From Fibrella aquatilis (GTDB lineage: Bacteria; Bacteroidota; Bacteroidia; Cytophagales; Spirosomataceae), in assembly GCF_017353255.1 (NCBI RefSeq), contig NZ_JAFMYU010000010.1, positions 145,581 through 209,580 on the forward strand: DNA of 64,000 bases, in the 5' to 3' direction. This document shows, in pieces, positions 1-8,654 of this stretch; the stretch's first letter is position 1; every line of letters begins with the position of its first letter. Both the position numbers and the translations under genes were made by a program. The notes under the pieces were generated by a model that worked only from the letters and a program-made list of their open reading frames with translations, ran no database searches and was not told the DNA's origin.

Positions 1-45
1 TAAAACAGCTAGTAACCCGGCAACGGTATTTTTTATAGACTTCAT
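1..45 (-). CDS. N-terminal fragment of a probable SusD-family lipoprotein
   Basis: The first 15 codons of a gene that runs off the left edge of the window. They begin MKSIKNTVAGLLAVL, which is a positively charged start followed by a hydrophobic stretch, as in a signal peptide. The start codon lies 21 bases after the stop of the SusC gene upstream on the same strand. In Bacteroidota a SusC gene is almost always followed directly by its SusD partner, so SusD is the likely identity. The visible sequence only shows a signal peptide; the family is inferred from position. Confidence 0.6.
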   Translation of the reverse strand, partial: MKSIKNTVAGLLAVL

Positions 46-66
46 TGTTGCTTGTTGAGTTAAAAA

Positions 67-3000
67 TTAAAAACCAACCGTTACCCGGAATCCGTAGAAC
101 CGCGTGGGCGGTGCCTGATATTCGGTTGTTACGCCCACGGCGTTGCTGGTATCGTTGGCATTGTTACCACCCGAAAACTCAGGATCGGTGAAGACGTTGG
201 TTTTGGGACGCAGCATCAGCAGGTTACGGCCCGTGAAGGCGATGTTGACCGTGCGGATGAACTTAGTGTAGCCCAAAATGTTGGCCGGAATGTCGTAGCC
301 AATGGCGGCTTCGCGCAGTTTCCAGAAGTCGGCGCTCGTGACGTAGCTATAGCCCGCATTGTGGTAGGCTGAGTTGGTCCAGAACGTCAGGTTGCCGTCT
401 TTGGTCGTGATGTTCGTGTTGGGCGTAATGGCCGTAGACCCGTCGGCGTTGGTACCTACCGTTACTGAGTTGGGGAACACAAAGTTCTGCCGACCAGCAT
501 ATACCGACCTGATGCCCGCACCCGTAAACTCAAGGGCGTTGCCCAGGGCGTTGTAGATCACGGCACCACCGCGGTATTCGACTACTGCATTCAGCGACAG
601 GCCTTTGTAGCGGAACGTGTTGCTCCAGCCAAAACGCGTGGTTGGCTGAGTAGTACCAGCGTACTTCAGGTTTGGGTCCAGAATGGGATAACCCGTTGTG
701 GCACTCACCACTGGCCGACCAACATACTGACCGCTGGCGTCATAGTTTGGCGCTTTAGAATCAGTATTCTGTATCCGTTGGATATCAGTCACAAATAGTG
801 CTGGGTATGCATAGCCTTTAGCGAAATAAACGTCCGATCCTACACCGTTGGCGTAAGGCAGGTTACCACGCGGTAGATCCTTATAAATGTCATCGACGTT
901 ACTCTTCAAGAAGGTAAAGTTCACACTGGCATCCCAGTTGAAGCTACCCACCGACACCAGCGGCTTCTGCGTACGCAGATCAAGTTCAATACCGCTATTA
1001 GTCATTGAACCCGTATTAATCAGCGCCCGGGTGTAGCCCGTTGCCCGCGACACGTCGATAGGTACGGTTTGATTGGTTGTTACCGTGTTATAGTAGACAG
1101 CCTCCAGCAGGAACCGATCAAACAGGCCCAGTTCCAAACCCACTTCTTTGTTTAAAGTAAACTCTGGCTTCAGGTTAGGGTCATTCTGCGTATTGCCCAG
1201 TTCGAAACCAGCCTGCCCACCGTATGGGAACGCCTGACCACCCGTAACGATATTAACACCAGGGTTAAACACGTTCTGCAACTGGTAAGGTGCTACGTTT
1301 ACCTGCCCTACCTTAGAAATACCGCCTCGCAATTTCAGATATGAAATAACCCGGTTGTCTTTCAACGACGGCACCATGTCGCTCAGCACCAGTGAGGCAT
1401 CAACGCTGGGGTAGAAGAACGTCCTGTTCGACGGAGCCAACACCGACGTGTAGTCCTGGCGACCGGTGGCGTGTATAAACGCGAAGTCTTTATAGCCCAC
1501 AGTGAAATCACCAAAGAAGCCTACCAATCGATTGCTGCCGCTATATTCAGACAGTACGGGGTTACCCAAGCGGTTGGCCACGTTGTATACGCCTGGTACC
1601 ACCAACGCGGCGGCATAGTCATAGGTACTACGGCGGAACTCCTGGCGCGTTTGCTGACCCAAAATCAGGGTTGTGGTAAAGTCACCAAACTTAGGGTTCA
1701 TGGTCAACAGCAGGTCGCCGGTGAAACGCGTGAACAGTGATGTCCGGTCGGTTACCTGTGCATTGGCACGGCCGGTTGACGAGGCAATGTTGCCAGCTTC
1801 CCAGGGGTCACTGAGGGCATAGTCGGAGAAAGTCACCTCAGCAACGTGCGACTTGAATTGCGAGTTACTAACCTGACCACCAATACGATACAGAGCTTTA
1901 AACCAAGGGGTAAGCTGATACGCTACATCGGTTGATCCCTGAATAGTATACAGGTCAGTTACCTGCCGTGAATTGTCGCCCGTGATCTGCCAGTATGGAT
2001 TGGGGTAGTAGGCGTTATAGTAACCATTTACGTCCCCGTAGGGCGAGTTGATATCATTGAGCGGGTAGCTATTGATGGGCGCGTGAGCCTGTTGGTTCAG
2101 CACGTTCCAATATACAGGACGGCCCTGGTTGAAATCACCGTTTTCTATGTTGGTGTTCTGGTAGGCAAACTTCAATGCACCCGTCACTGATAGTTTGTCT
2201 ACCGACCGGCCACCGTTGAGGCCAATGGTGGTCCGCTGGTATTTATCATTGGGGATAATACCCTTCTGGTCAACGCGTTGCAGGCTCAGCCCAAAGAAAT
2301 TCAGCCCATCGCCAATGCGGTACGACACATCATGCTGCGAGGTAACGCCCGTTTTGAAAAACTCGCGGCGAGGATCTTTCGCAGGTGATGAATAAGGTAT
2401 TTTTAGCGTGTCGATGCGCACGTTACCGTTGGCATCACGAACCTCAACGCCATAGCCCAGGGGCTTGATCGAGCCGTCGTAGGGTGTACCAAAGCTCTGA
2501 TTTTCATAGGGAACGTAGGTACGGCGGTAATTGCGATCATAGAAAGGCAACCCTTCACCACCATTACCGCCAAACTGCGTTTGCAAACCCGGCATGTAGG
2601 AGATACTCTCAAATTGCGTATTGTTACCATACGAGATTTGCGGCTTGGTATTCTTTGTTCCTTTCTTGGTGGTAATCACGATTACCCCGTTTGAGGCATC
2701 GGAACCATAAAGAGCTGCCGCGCTCGGGCCTTTCAGAATGTTGGTCTGGTCAACGTCGTTGGGGTTAATCGTATTCAGGAAGTTTATATCCGACACCACC
2801 CCATCTACCACCAGCAGGGGTTGATTATTGCCCAAAAATGAGCGGTTACCACGCAACGAAATTCGCACACCAGCACCTACGCCGTTGTTGGTCGTGCTGA
2901 TCTGCAAACCAGACACCTTACCCGACAAACCGTTGGCAATATTGACCGGTGCTGCCTGGTTAATAGCCGCACTACTCACCTTGGCAATGGACGTGCCTAA

Positions 3001-3357
3001 TTCGCGTTCGGTCCGCTGAATACCGAAAGCCGTTACCACCACTTCGTTGAGACTAGTGGCATCGGGTTTCAGGGTGACATTGAGCGTGGTCTGGTTGCCC
3101 GTTACGACCTCTTGCGAGGTAAACCCGATGAATGAGTATACGATGGTGACCGTACCAGCCGGCACCGAAATTGAATACTGCCCGTTGCCATCGGTGGTGG
3201 TACCCCTGGTAGTGCCTTTCAGGGTCACGCTCACGCCGGGTAGTACGGAGTTATCCTCGCCTGAGATGACGCGCCCGGTGATAGTCCGGTTTTGCGCCAA
3301 TGCGGGCAGACTTAGCAGGCACAGCACTAGCTGCGCCAACATTAAAAGTTTTCTCAT
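67..3357 (-). CDS. SusC/RagA-family TonB-linked outer membrane receptor
   Basis: A TonB-dependent outer membrane transporter that imports an oligosaccharide or similar ligand together with a SusD lipoprotein. The start chosen is MRKLLMLAQ at 3357, because it opens a clean signal peptide ending LPALAQ; an in-frame ATG 11 codons earlier gives an unlikely N-terminus. A carboxypeptidase-regulatory-like domain follows (ITGRVISGEDNSVLPGVSV), then the plug with the family block LLVVDGVV, IILKGPSAAALYG-like and GVIVITTKKG motifs, then a long beta barrel that ends in Phe. No FecR or anti-sigma gene is near. A Bacteroidota-type promoter lies about 50 bases upstream and the probable SusD gene follows. 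The substrate cannot be told from the sequence; the GH130/GT4 genes upstream are separated by a terminator. Confidence 0.93.
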   Translation of the reverse strand: MRKLLMLAQLVLCLLSLPALAQNRTITGRVISGEDNSVLPGVSVTLKGTTRGTTTDGNGQYSISVPAGTVTIVYSFIGFTSQEVVTGNQTTLNVTLKPDATSLNEVVVTAFGIQRTERELGTSIAKVSSAAINQAAPVNIANGLSGKVSGLQISTTNNGVGAGVRISLRGNRSFLGNNQPLLVVDGVVSDINFLNTINPNDVDQTNILKGPSAAALYGSDASNGVIVITTKKGTKNTKPQISYGNNTQFESISYMPGLQTQFGGNGGEGLPFYDRNYRRTYVPYENQSFGTPYDGSIKPLGYGVEVRDANGNVRIDTLKIPYSSPAKDPRREFFKTGVTSQHDVSYRIGDGLNFFGLSLQRVDQKGIIPNDKYQRTTIGLNGGRSVDKLSVTGALKFAYQNTNIENGDFNQGRPVYWNVLNQQAHAPINSYPLNDINSPYGDVNGYYNAYYPNPYWQITGDNSRQVTDLYTIQGSTDVAYQLTPWFKALYRIGGQVSNSQFKSHVAEVTFSDYALSDPWEAGNIASSTGRANAQVTDRTSLFTRFTGDLLLTMNPKFGDFTTTLILGQQTRQEFRRSTYDYAAALVVPGVYNVANRLGNPVLSEYSGSNRLVGFFGDFTVGYKDFAFIHATGRQDYTSVLAPSNRTFFYPSVDASLVLSDMVPSLKDNRVISYLKLRGGISKVGQVNVAPYQLQNVFNPGVNIVTGGQAFPYGGQAGFELGNTQNDPNLKPEFTLNKEVGLELGLFDRFLLEAVYYNTVTTNQTVPIDVSRATGYTRALINTGSMTNSGIELDLRTQKPLVSVGSFNWDASVNFTFLKSNVDDIYKDLPRGNLPYANGVGSDVYFAKGYAYPALFVTDIQRIQNTDSKAPNYDASGQYVGRPVVSATTGYPILDPNLKYAGTTQPTTRFGWSNTFRYKGLSLNAVVEYRGGAVIYNALGNALEFTGAGIRSVYAGRQNFVFPNSVTVGTNADGSTAITPNTNITTKDGNLTFWTNSAYHNAGYSYVTSADFWKLREAAIGYDIPANILGYTKFIRTVNIAFTGRNLLMLRPKTNVFTDPEFSGGNNANDTSNAVGVTTEYQAPPTRFYGFRVTVGF

Positions 3358-3408
3358 TGGAGATGAGTAGTTTGGTGAAAAAGCCAACAAATCACATTTT
3401 TAGTAACT

Positions 3409-3441
3409 CAAATTTAACAGTCCGTTAGTGTGCTAACCAAA
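3409..3441 (-). promoter_or_regulatory. Bacteroidota-type promoter of the SusC gene
   Basis: On the minus strand TTTG (3438-3441) and TAAATTTG (3409-3416) are 21 bases apart, which fits the -33 TTTG and -7 TAnnTTTG consensus of the primary sigma factor of this phylum. Transcription would begin near 3402 and give a leader of about 45 bases before the ATG at 3357. Confidence 0.6.
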
Positions 3442-3542
3442 TATTATTCACACAATTTTCAGCATAAGATTTTGGCAAATGCGCTTTTTACCTACATAAT
3501 ATTTTGTTTTACTGTAACTAACAGGTAAGTACTCAAAATAAA

Positions 3543-3573
3543 AAATGCCCAACGCTTTCAGCATTGGGCATTT
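3543..3573 (-). terminator. Rho-independent terminator after the GH130 gene
   Basis: A 10-bp stem (AAATGCCCAA pairs with TTGGGCATTT) with an 11-base loop sits 25 bases past the GH130 stop codon. On the minus strand it is followed by a run of six T. It separates the GH130/GT4 transcript from the SusC gene downstream. Confidence 0.8.
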
Positions 3574-3598
3574 AGCTAAGCAACAATACTTAGGTCAA

Positions 3599-5089
3599 TC
3601 AATTAACTTCATTTAACATACGCTGGGAAACTACCTGACCGCCTTTTAATTCGGTCAACAGCTCATCGAGGTTTACTGTGGCAAAGCTGCTGGCGTAGTC
3701 AGACATAGCATAAGGAATGATGAGCTTATTCTGATACACCTGCCCACCGCAGCTGTAGACCACGTTGGGCACATAGCCCTCGCGCTCGTTGGCATCAGGG
3801 CTGAGTAAGGGTTCGCTCATACGACCAATCACTTTCGAGGGGTCGTTCAGATCCAGCAGAAACGCGCCGATGGCATACTTCCGCATGGGTCCCACGCCGT
3901 GGGTCAGCACCAGCCAACCGGCCTCGGTCTCAATGGGTGAGCCACAGTTGCCCAGCTGAACATACTCCCAAGGATAAGTAGGTTTGGCAATGAGTTCTTT
4001 GGTTTGCCAGAAGTATAGGTCGTCGGAATACATTAGGTACACGTTCTCGCCGTCCTGCCGCGATAGGGTGGCATAGCGCCCGTTAATCTTGCGCGGAAAT
4101 AGAGCCATGCCTTTGTTTTGCACCTCGGCCCCGTTGAGGGTACTGACGGCAAAATGGGTAAAATCGGTGGTCTCCAGCAGTTGCGGAAACGTAACCCGCC
4201 CGTTGTAGGCCGTGTAGGTGGCATAGTAGGTGATCTTACCGTCGTCGTCGCGGAACTCCACAAACCGGGCGTCTTCAATACCGTTGGTTTCGTTGGGCGA
4301 ATACGGAAAAATGCAGCGCTCGTCCAGGCTCTGATCATCGTCGAAGTGCATCTCGTAGTTCGACCGGGCCAGGGCCAGCAGGCCGCTCGTGATGGTGTCG
4401 TACTCGGCGTTGTGGCGGAATTGGCTCATCACCCGTTTCACCTGCGCCTCTAGGTCGGGCAGGGTAAACTCATCGCTGAGGCCCGCCAGTATGCCTTCCG
4501 AAATGCTATTAATCAGCCGCAGTTCGTACAATTTCTTGACGAAGATATCTTTTTTAAACTGCTGACTCACAATCAGTTCCGGCGAAGTCACGTGCCGCGA
4601 TGGCTTCTGCAACACAATATCGCCCTCGTTGTCAACGTAGCCCGTGCGGAACGAGATTGATGAGATGTGGCCTTCGCCAGTAGCCCGCAGGCTAAGAATG
4701 AACCGCTTATAGCCCGCAGGCAAGTTGCTCTGATCGGGGTGCCAGATCATCGACGGATTGAACAGTGCCGCCGATTCCAGCGAATATTCCATAGTGAAAT
4801 AGGCACCCAACAACAGCTTCCGCTCCATCAGCAGGGGTTCGTCGGTGAGCAGGTGTTCTTTCACTTGCTCAAACCGGTTCAGAAAGAAGCGCTCCAGCCG
4901 GTAGTGCCGCCCGCCAAATTCGCGGATTACTTCTTCCAGCTTCACCTCCACCTCGTCGTCGGTTAGGGAGCTGACGCGGGCAATAATTTTCAGCACGCGG
5001 CTGCTGTTGCCCAGATCAAACGGACGGTAGAGAACACGAGCAGGATCGGGGCGCAACACAATGCCCGTACGAGTGGCTTTTATTGGCAT
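3599..5089 (-). CDS. GH130-family glycoside phosphorylase or hydrolase
   Basis: A 496-residue member of the GH130 five-bladed propeller family, which acts mainly on beta-mannosides by phosphorolysis (mannoside + phosphate gives mannose 1-phosphate) or hydrolysis. Supporting blocks are NGIEDARFVEF near residue 245, LSRQDGENVYLMYSDDLYFWQ near 335-360 and GNCGSPIETEAGWLVLTHGVG near 375. About 140 N-terminal residues precede the propeller and look helical, as in the longer GH130 members. There is no signal peptide, so it should act in the cytoplasm. It follows a GT4 transferase on the same strand, 56 bases away, with a perfect palindrome between them. In other bacteria such neighbours make or recycle beta-1,2-mannan; that role here is an inference. 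Phosphorylase and hydrolase cannot be separated by reading. Confidence 0.85.
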   Translation of the reverse strand: MPIKATRTGIVLRPDPARVLYRPFDLGNSSRVLKIIARVSSLTDDEVEVKLEEVIREFGGRHYRLERFFLNRFEQVKEHLLTDEPLLMERKLLLGAYFTMEYSLESAALFNPSMIWHPDQSNLPAGYKRFILSLRATGEGHISSISFRTGYVDNEGDIVLQKPSRHVTSPELIVSQQFKKDIFVKKLYELRLINSISEGILAGLSDEFTLPDLEAQVKRVMSQFRHNAEYDTITSGLLALARSNYEMHFDDDQSLDERCIFPYSPNETNGIEDARFVEFRDDDGKITYYATYTAYNGRVTFPQLLETTDFTHFAVSTLNGAEVQNKGMALFPRKINGRYATLSRQDGENVYLMYSDDLYFWQTKELIAKPTYPWEYVQLGNCGSPIETEAGWLVLTHGVGPMRKYAIGAFLLDLNDPSKVIGRMSEPLLSPDANEREGYVPNVVYSCGGQVYQNKLIIPYAMSDYASSFATVNLDELLTELKGGQVVSQRMLNEVN

Positions 5090-5098
5090 GAAGAAGGG

Positions 5099-5130
5099 GA
5101 GTTCAATGTTTAACGTTAAACATTGAACTC
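5099..5130. repeat. Perfect 32-base palindrome between GT4 and GH130 genes
   Basis: Two 16-base arms (GAGTTCAATGTTTAAC and its complement) meet with no spacer. The palindrome lies 9 bases upstream of the GH130 start and 15 past the GT stop. A hairpin here could set the relative expression of the two genes, or it could bind a dimeric protein. No T-run follows, so it is not a normal terminator. Confidence 0.8.
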
Positions 5131-5145
5131 TATAGATGTACCCTG

Positions 5146-7476
5146 CTAAGATAAGCTGCCTACTGTTGCCCGCACAAACGATTTTTCAAGCAACGGCTTC
5201 ACGGCACTCTGTAAGTCGGTGAGTGCCAGCAGGTAAGACAGCGTCGATTCGGCACCCTGGTTCTGATTGGCCCGGTCGATGTGCAGACCATCGCGGCAAC
5301 CGCCTGTCAGTGAGTCGTAGAGGGGTAAGCCCAGGTCATTATGGCCTGTAAACCAACGGAATATGCGCAATGCTCGGCGGTGCCATTCGGGGTCGGCAGT
5401 AAACTGCCAGGCGGTAAGGCAGGCGCTGATGGTGCTCTGCGCTTCCAGCGGCTGCTGATCGAAATAGGCGCGGGTGAGGCCTTTACTGTAGAAACCGTCT
5501 GAACCGATAGGCTGGAAATGGCCTTTCCCGATCCGGCTGTTGTCGGGCGTGGCCGAGGCTGTTTGCTGGTCTACCAACCACACAAGGGCCGTAAACCCAA
5601 TAGCAATACCTTCTTGGTTATCAGACACCAGTAGCGCGTGGGCCAGCACGGCGTTGTCGTAAGCAAGGGTATTTTCAAACCAGCGCCAGTCGTCGGAGGC
5701 TGTTTCGTGATACCGGAAGATGAGCTTGCCCACCAGCTTTTGCTGAATAGACTTGGCCAGCCGGTCGTCGCTGAATCGTTTGAGGTACTCGTGAATACCC
5801 AACAAGGCAAACGCCCACGACCGCGGCGATTCCATCCTGACGGCGCTGGGCAGCACGTTTTCCATCAGGGTCATGGCCCAGGTGAGCACGTTTTGCTCGT
5901 CAGACCGGCCAATGCAGGTGCCCAGCGCCCAAATGGCCCGCCCGGTGCTATCTTCCGACCCTACCTCTTCAAGCCAGCGGCGGTCGTAGCTCATAAAATT
6001 CCGAAACTGCCGCTTTTCGGGCGAAAAAGCATAGTTCAAAAACGCCATGTACGTATCGGCCAGGGCATCAATACGACGGTCGTGCAACCCTGTTTCTTTT
6101 AACCACATGGTCAAAATCAGGGCGCGGGCATTGTCGTCAGTACAGTAGCCTTCTTCGTAGAAAGGCAAATGATACCGGGCGTGCTGAATAATACCCGTCG
6201 AGTCGCTGAGGCGGTAAAGATGGTCTAGCTTCAGGGTTGGCAATTGCAACCCGCCGTTGCTGCTGCCCGGAAACAGGCTCTGCGTGGCCCGCATCCGTTC
6301 CAGCCGGGCTTGTCCAAACGAGTCGGCATATTGTTTGATCACGTTTTCCCAGATCATCTCGCGGCCCATGAGGTAGCCCCGTTTGCGCATGGCGTGGCGC
6401 ATTGGCTCGTCGGTGAGCAAATTGATAACCTGGTCGGCAATGGCTTCACTATCGCTAAAGGGCACCAAAATACCTCGGCCGTCGGCCAGGAGTTCTTCGG
6501 CATGCCAGTAGGGCGTTGAGATAACAGCCTTGCCCACCCCTACCGAATACGCCAGCGTACCCGACGTGATCTGGGCGGGGTTGAGGTAGGGCGTGATGTA
6601 GATGTCGGCGGCCCCTAGAAACTCAAGCAGGTCGTCAAGCTCCACAAACTGATCGTAGAACGTTACGTGGTCGGCCACACCGTTATCCTGCGCCAACTGC
6701 TTCAGGCTGTCGCGGTAGGCCTCGCCTTCATGCCTGATCAGGTGCGGATGGGTAGCTCCCAGCACCATATACACTACGTTTGGAAACTGCTCGACAATGC
6801 GCGGCAGGGCGTTTATCACGTTTTCGATGCCTTTATTCGGCGACAGCAGCCCGAAAGTGAGCAGCACCTGCTTGCCTTCCATATTGAACCGATCTTTGTA
6901 GAAATGAGGATCTACAAAGGGCATGTCGGGAATGCCGTGGGCGATTACGTCTATTTTCTCGTCGGGGATTTCGTAGATCGAAGTCAGAAACTGCCGTCCC
7001 TTTTCGCTCATGCAGACTACCCGCGCCGATAGGTCGGCAATGGCCTTGAGTGTAAGCAGTTGATCTTGATCGGGGTTTTTCAAAATAGTATGAAACGTGC
7101 TCACGATGGGCATCTTCAGGTTGCGCAGCAACGTCAGAATATAGTTGCCTGCTGTACCCCCATAGATGCCATATTCGTGCTGCAAACACACCACATCAAC
7201 GTTTCGAGAGTTTAAGAATTCGGCGGCTTTTTTGTACGATTCCAAGTCGTGCTGAAAAAACTCGTAGCGCACTTCGTCTGGGTAATCGTAGCCTTCGGTG
7301 GTGTCATTGACCGATACTACCCACGGGCGGGCACCGGGAATAAACGTGGCGTAGGACTTGTAGAGATCGGCGGTAAATGTGGCAATGCCGCACTGCCGGG
7401 GCAGGTAGTCGCCAATAAATGCCACATTTTTAGGTTGAACAAAGAGGCTTGGCGGGGTTTGGGTTGAGGTGTTCAT
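5146..7476 (-). CDS. GT4 glycosyltransferase fused to a glycosidase-like barrel
   Basis: A 776-residue fusion. Residues about 15-395 form a GT-B fold GT4 transferase: an N-terminal PRQCGIATFTADLY block, HEYGIYGG near 100, and the C-terminal nucleotide-sugar half with FGLLSPNKGIENVI, ITPYLNPAQITSGTLAYSVG and an E-rich donor site. Residues about 420-760 resemble an (alpha/alpha)6 six-hairpin domain, with GYCTDDNARALIL, DSTGRAIWALG, DDWRWFENTLAYDNA and GAESTLSYLLAL; the acidic and aromatic residues are those typical of glycosidase-like barrels. The product should be cytoplasmic. Neighbour: the GH130 enzyme downstream. Sugar and linkage are not readable. This fusion next to GH130 recurs in bacteria and supports a shared mannoside pathway, which is an inference. 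Confidence 0.85.
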   Translation of the reverse strand: MNTSTQTPPSLFVQPKNVAFIGDYLPRQCGIATFTADLYKSYATFIPGARPWVVSVNDTTEGYDYPDEVRYEFFQHDLESYKKAAEFLNSRNVDVVCLQHEYGIYGGTAGNYILTLLRNLKMPIVSTFHTILKNPDQDQLLTLKAIADLSARVVCMSEKGRQFLTSIYEIPDEKIDVIAHGIPDMPFVDPHFYKDRFNMEGKQVLLTFGLLSPNKGIENVINALPRIVEQFPNVVYMVLGATHPHLIRHEGEAYRDSLKQLAQDNGVADHVTFYDQFVELDDLLEFLGAADIYITPYLNPAQITSGTLAYSVGVGKAVISTPYWHAEELLADGRGILVPFSDSEAIADQVINLLTDEPMRHAMRKRGYLMGREMIWENVIKQYADSFGQARLERMRATQSLFPGSSNGGLQLPTLKLDHLYRLSDSTGIIQHARYHLPFYEEGYCTDDNARALILTMWLKETGLHDRRIDALADTYMAFLNYAFSPEKRQFRNFMSYDRRWLEEVGSEDSTGRAIWALGTCIGRSDEQNVLTWAMTLMENVLPSAVRMESPRSWAFALLGIHEYLKRFSDDRLAKSIQQKLVGKLIFRYHETASDDWRWFENTLAYDNAVLAHALLVSDNQEGIAIGFTALVWLVDQQTASATPDNSRIGKGHFQPIGSDGFYSKGLTRAYFDQQPLEAQSTISACLTAWQFTADPEWHRRALRIFRWFTGHNDLGLPLYDSLTGGCRDGLHIDRANQNQGAESTLSYLLALTDLQSAVKPLLEKSFVRATVGSLS

Positions 7477-7595
7477 GGCGTCGAGTAACCTGCTTTATAA
7501 ACCAAAAGTGCTATGGGTCAACACATAAGCAGGTCCTCTTATAACGCACTTAGGCCCGTTTGGTTTGCATTATTTACAGAACGGACCCCATGCAA

Positions 7596-7624
7596 AAAGC
7601 CCCCCGCAGGCGGCGGGGGGCTTT
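7596..7624 (-). terminator. Strong Rho-independent terminator
   Basis: A perfect 12-bp GC-rich stem (AAAGCCCCCCGC with GCGGGGGGCTTT) and a 5-base loop, followed on the minus strand by five T. It lies 39 bases past the stop of the T9SS-sorted protein gene and isolates it from the GT4 gene. Confidence 0.9.
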
Positions 7625-7662
7625 GGTATGAATTGGTTTCCAGATAACCAGATTAGGCTATG

Positions 7663-8208
7663 CTATTGCTTCAGCAGCCGGATCACTTTAGTTTGATTGT
7701 CGGTTTTTACCTGGTATAGATACACGCCAGTAGGCAGGTTACCGCCTTCAACGCCCAGCTTATAGGTACCCGCCGCCTGCACTCCGTCCGATTCGGTATG
7801 CCGGATCACGCTGCCCCGCGCATCGGTCAGTGTGTGTTTCACGGCACTAGCGGTGGGCAGAGTATACTCAACCGTGGTCAGGTCCTGAAACGGATTTGGC
7901 GATGCCGACACCATCAGCCCCGTACCCGGCTCTGCCGAACGGGCCGACACCGGCGCAATAGTGGCCTGAAATACAGAACCGGCGCGGGCCTCGAAACCAG
8001 GTTGCAACACAATGGCCTTACCAGCGGTGTAGGTAGCCGTAGCCTGTTGTTCCACTACGTTCGTGGCCGAAATGCGCTCTACGGCTTTCAAATCGTAACG
8101 AGCGTTGGCCCGCACCGACTTGCTGACAATGGCCTGTTGGTCAATAGCCTGCGCGTTGGCCGCCACAACGACCAAACAAAATGAGAGAGAAAGTAGCGTC
8201 TGTTTCAT
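7663..8208 (-). CDS. Small secreted protein with T9SS type A sorting domain
   Basis: A 181-residue exported protein. The start at 8208 (MKQTLLSLSF) opens a signal peptide ending VVAANAQA; the ATG 11 codons earlier would bury it. Residues about 45-90 (ISATNVVEQQATATY, VLQPGFEARAGSVFQATI) match the short 3-coathanger-type repeat region common in Cytophagales surface proteins. The last 75 residues are a type IX secretion C-terminal domain: SASPNPFQDLTTVEY, then a mid-domain LTDARG block, then LPTGVYLYQV and a final VIRLLKQ. The protein is therefore expected to cross the outer membrane through T9SS and be anchored or released. It has no enzymatic domain, so its role is unknown. Confidence 0.88.
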   Translation of the reverse strand: MKQTLLSLSFCLVVVAANAQAIDQQAIVSKSVRANARYDLKAVERISATNVVEQQATATYTAGKAIVLQPGFEARAGSVFQATIAPVSARSAEPGTGLMVSASPNPFQDLTTVEYTLPTASAVKHTLTDARGSVIRHTESDGVQAAGTYKLGVEGGNLPTGVYLYQVKTDNQTKVIRLLKQ

Positions 8209-8379
8209 AAGCGAAACCGGATGTGCCGGTCGATACGACAAGTTTACCCATTTTTACCATAAAATGTTTACTAGCCATCAAAAAATCGGGATAATTCAGT
8301 AACCGTTTTATCAGGCGTTGCGTTATGCCAATCTAACTTAACCAGCCCCTTTCGGGCACCAGCCAACCGGATCCAGCAC

Positions 8380-8538
8380 ATGAACATTGAACAAGTACGC
8401 GAACAACTCCACCTGCTCATCGACGAAGTTGACGACCTCTACGTTCTCAACGGCCTCTACCGCAACCTCGCCGCCGACAAACGCCAGCGCGACCAATATG
8501 AGAAGGAAAAGGCGAAGAAGGCGGTGAAGAAGAATTAA
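8380..8538 (+). CDS. Small charged helical protein of 52 residues
   Basis: An uninterrupted 53-codon frame that opens MNIEQVREQLHLLIDEVDDL and ends in a lysine-rich tail (EKEKAKKAVKKN). It is predicted to be one or two amphipathic helices: an acidic first half and a basic second half. The first 30 residues resemble the helical start of small Bacteroidota proteins annotated as addiction-module components, but no toxin partner follows, so no function is assigned. Third-position GC is high, as in neighbouring genes, which supports real coding. It is convergent with the DUF3109 gene, and a 43-bp inverted repeat starts 4 bases after its stop codon. Confidence 0.6.
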   Translation: MNIEQVREQLHLLIDEVDDLYVLNGLYRNLAADKRQRDQYEKEKAKKAVKKN

Positions 8539-8542
8539 TGAA

Positions 8543-8643
8543 TAATGAACAATCGGTCCGCCGATGCGGTACAATGAGCTTACGCATCTGTTTGGTTGGC
8601 GCGTAAGCTCATTGTACCGCATCGGCGGACCGATTGTTCATTA
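8543..8643. repeat. Long inverted repeat, 43-bp perfect arms (family A)
   Basis: Arms 8543-8585 and 8601-8643 are exact reverse complements over 43 bases, with a 15-base loop. It fills the gap between two convergent genes. An outer AATTAATG/CATTAATT pair carries the inverted symmetry into both stop codons. The core CGGTCCGCCG-(A)TGCGGT and the flanking CAATG words are shared with the repeats at 42666 and 57050. It probably acts as a two-way terminator, but the stem is much longer than termination needs. Confidence 0.9.
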
Positions 8644-8654
8644 TAGATTGTACA

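Noticed and set aside
8338..8622. A 94-codon minus-strand frame opposite the small gene at 8380.
   Set aside because: Half of it is encoded by the inverted repeat, and the rest mirrors the charged plus-strand gene as a run of Val and Leu codons.
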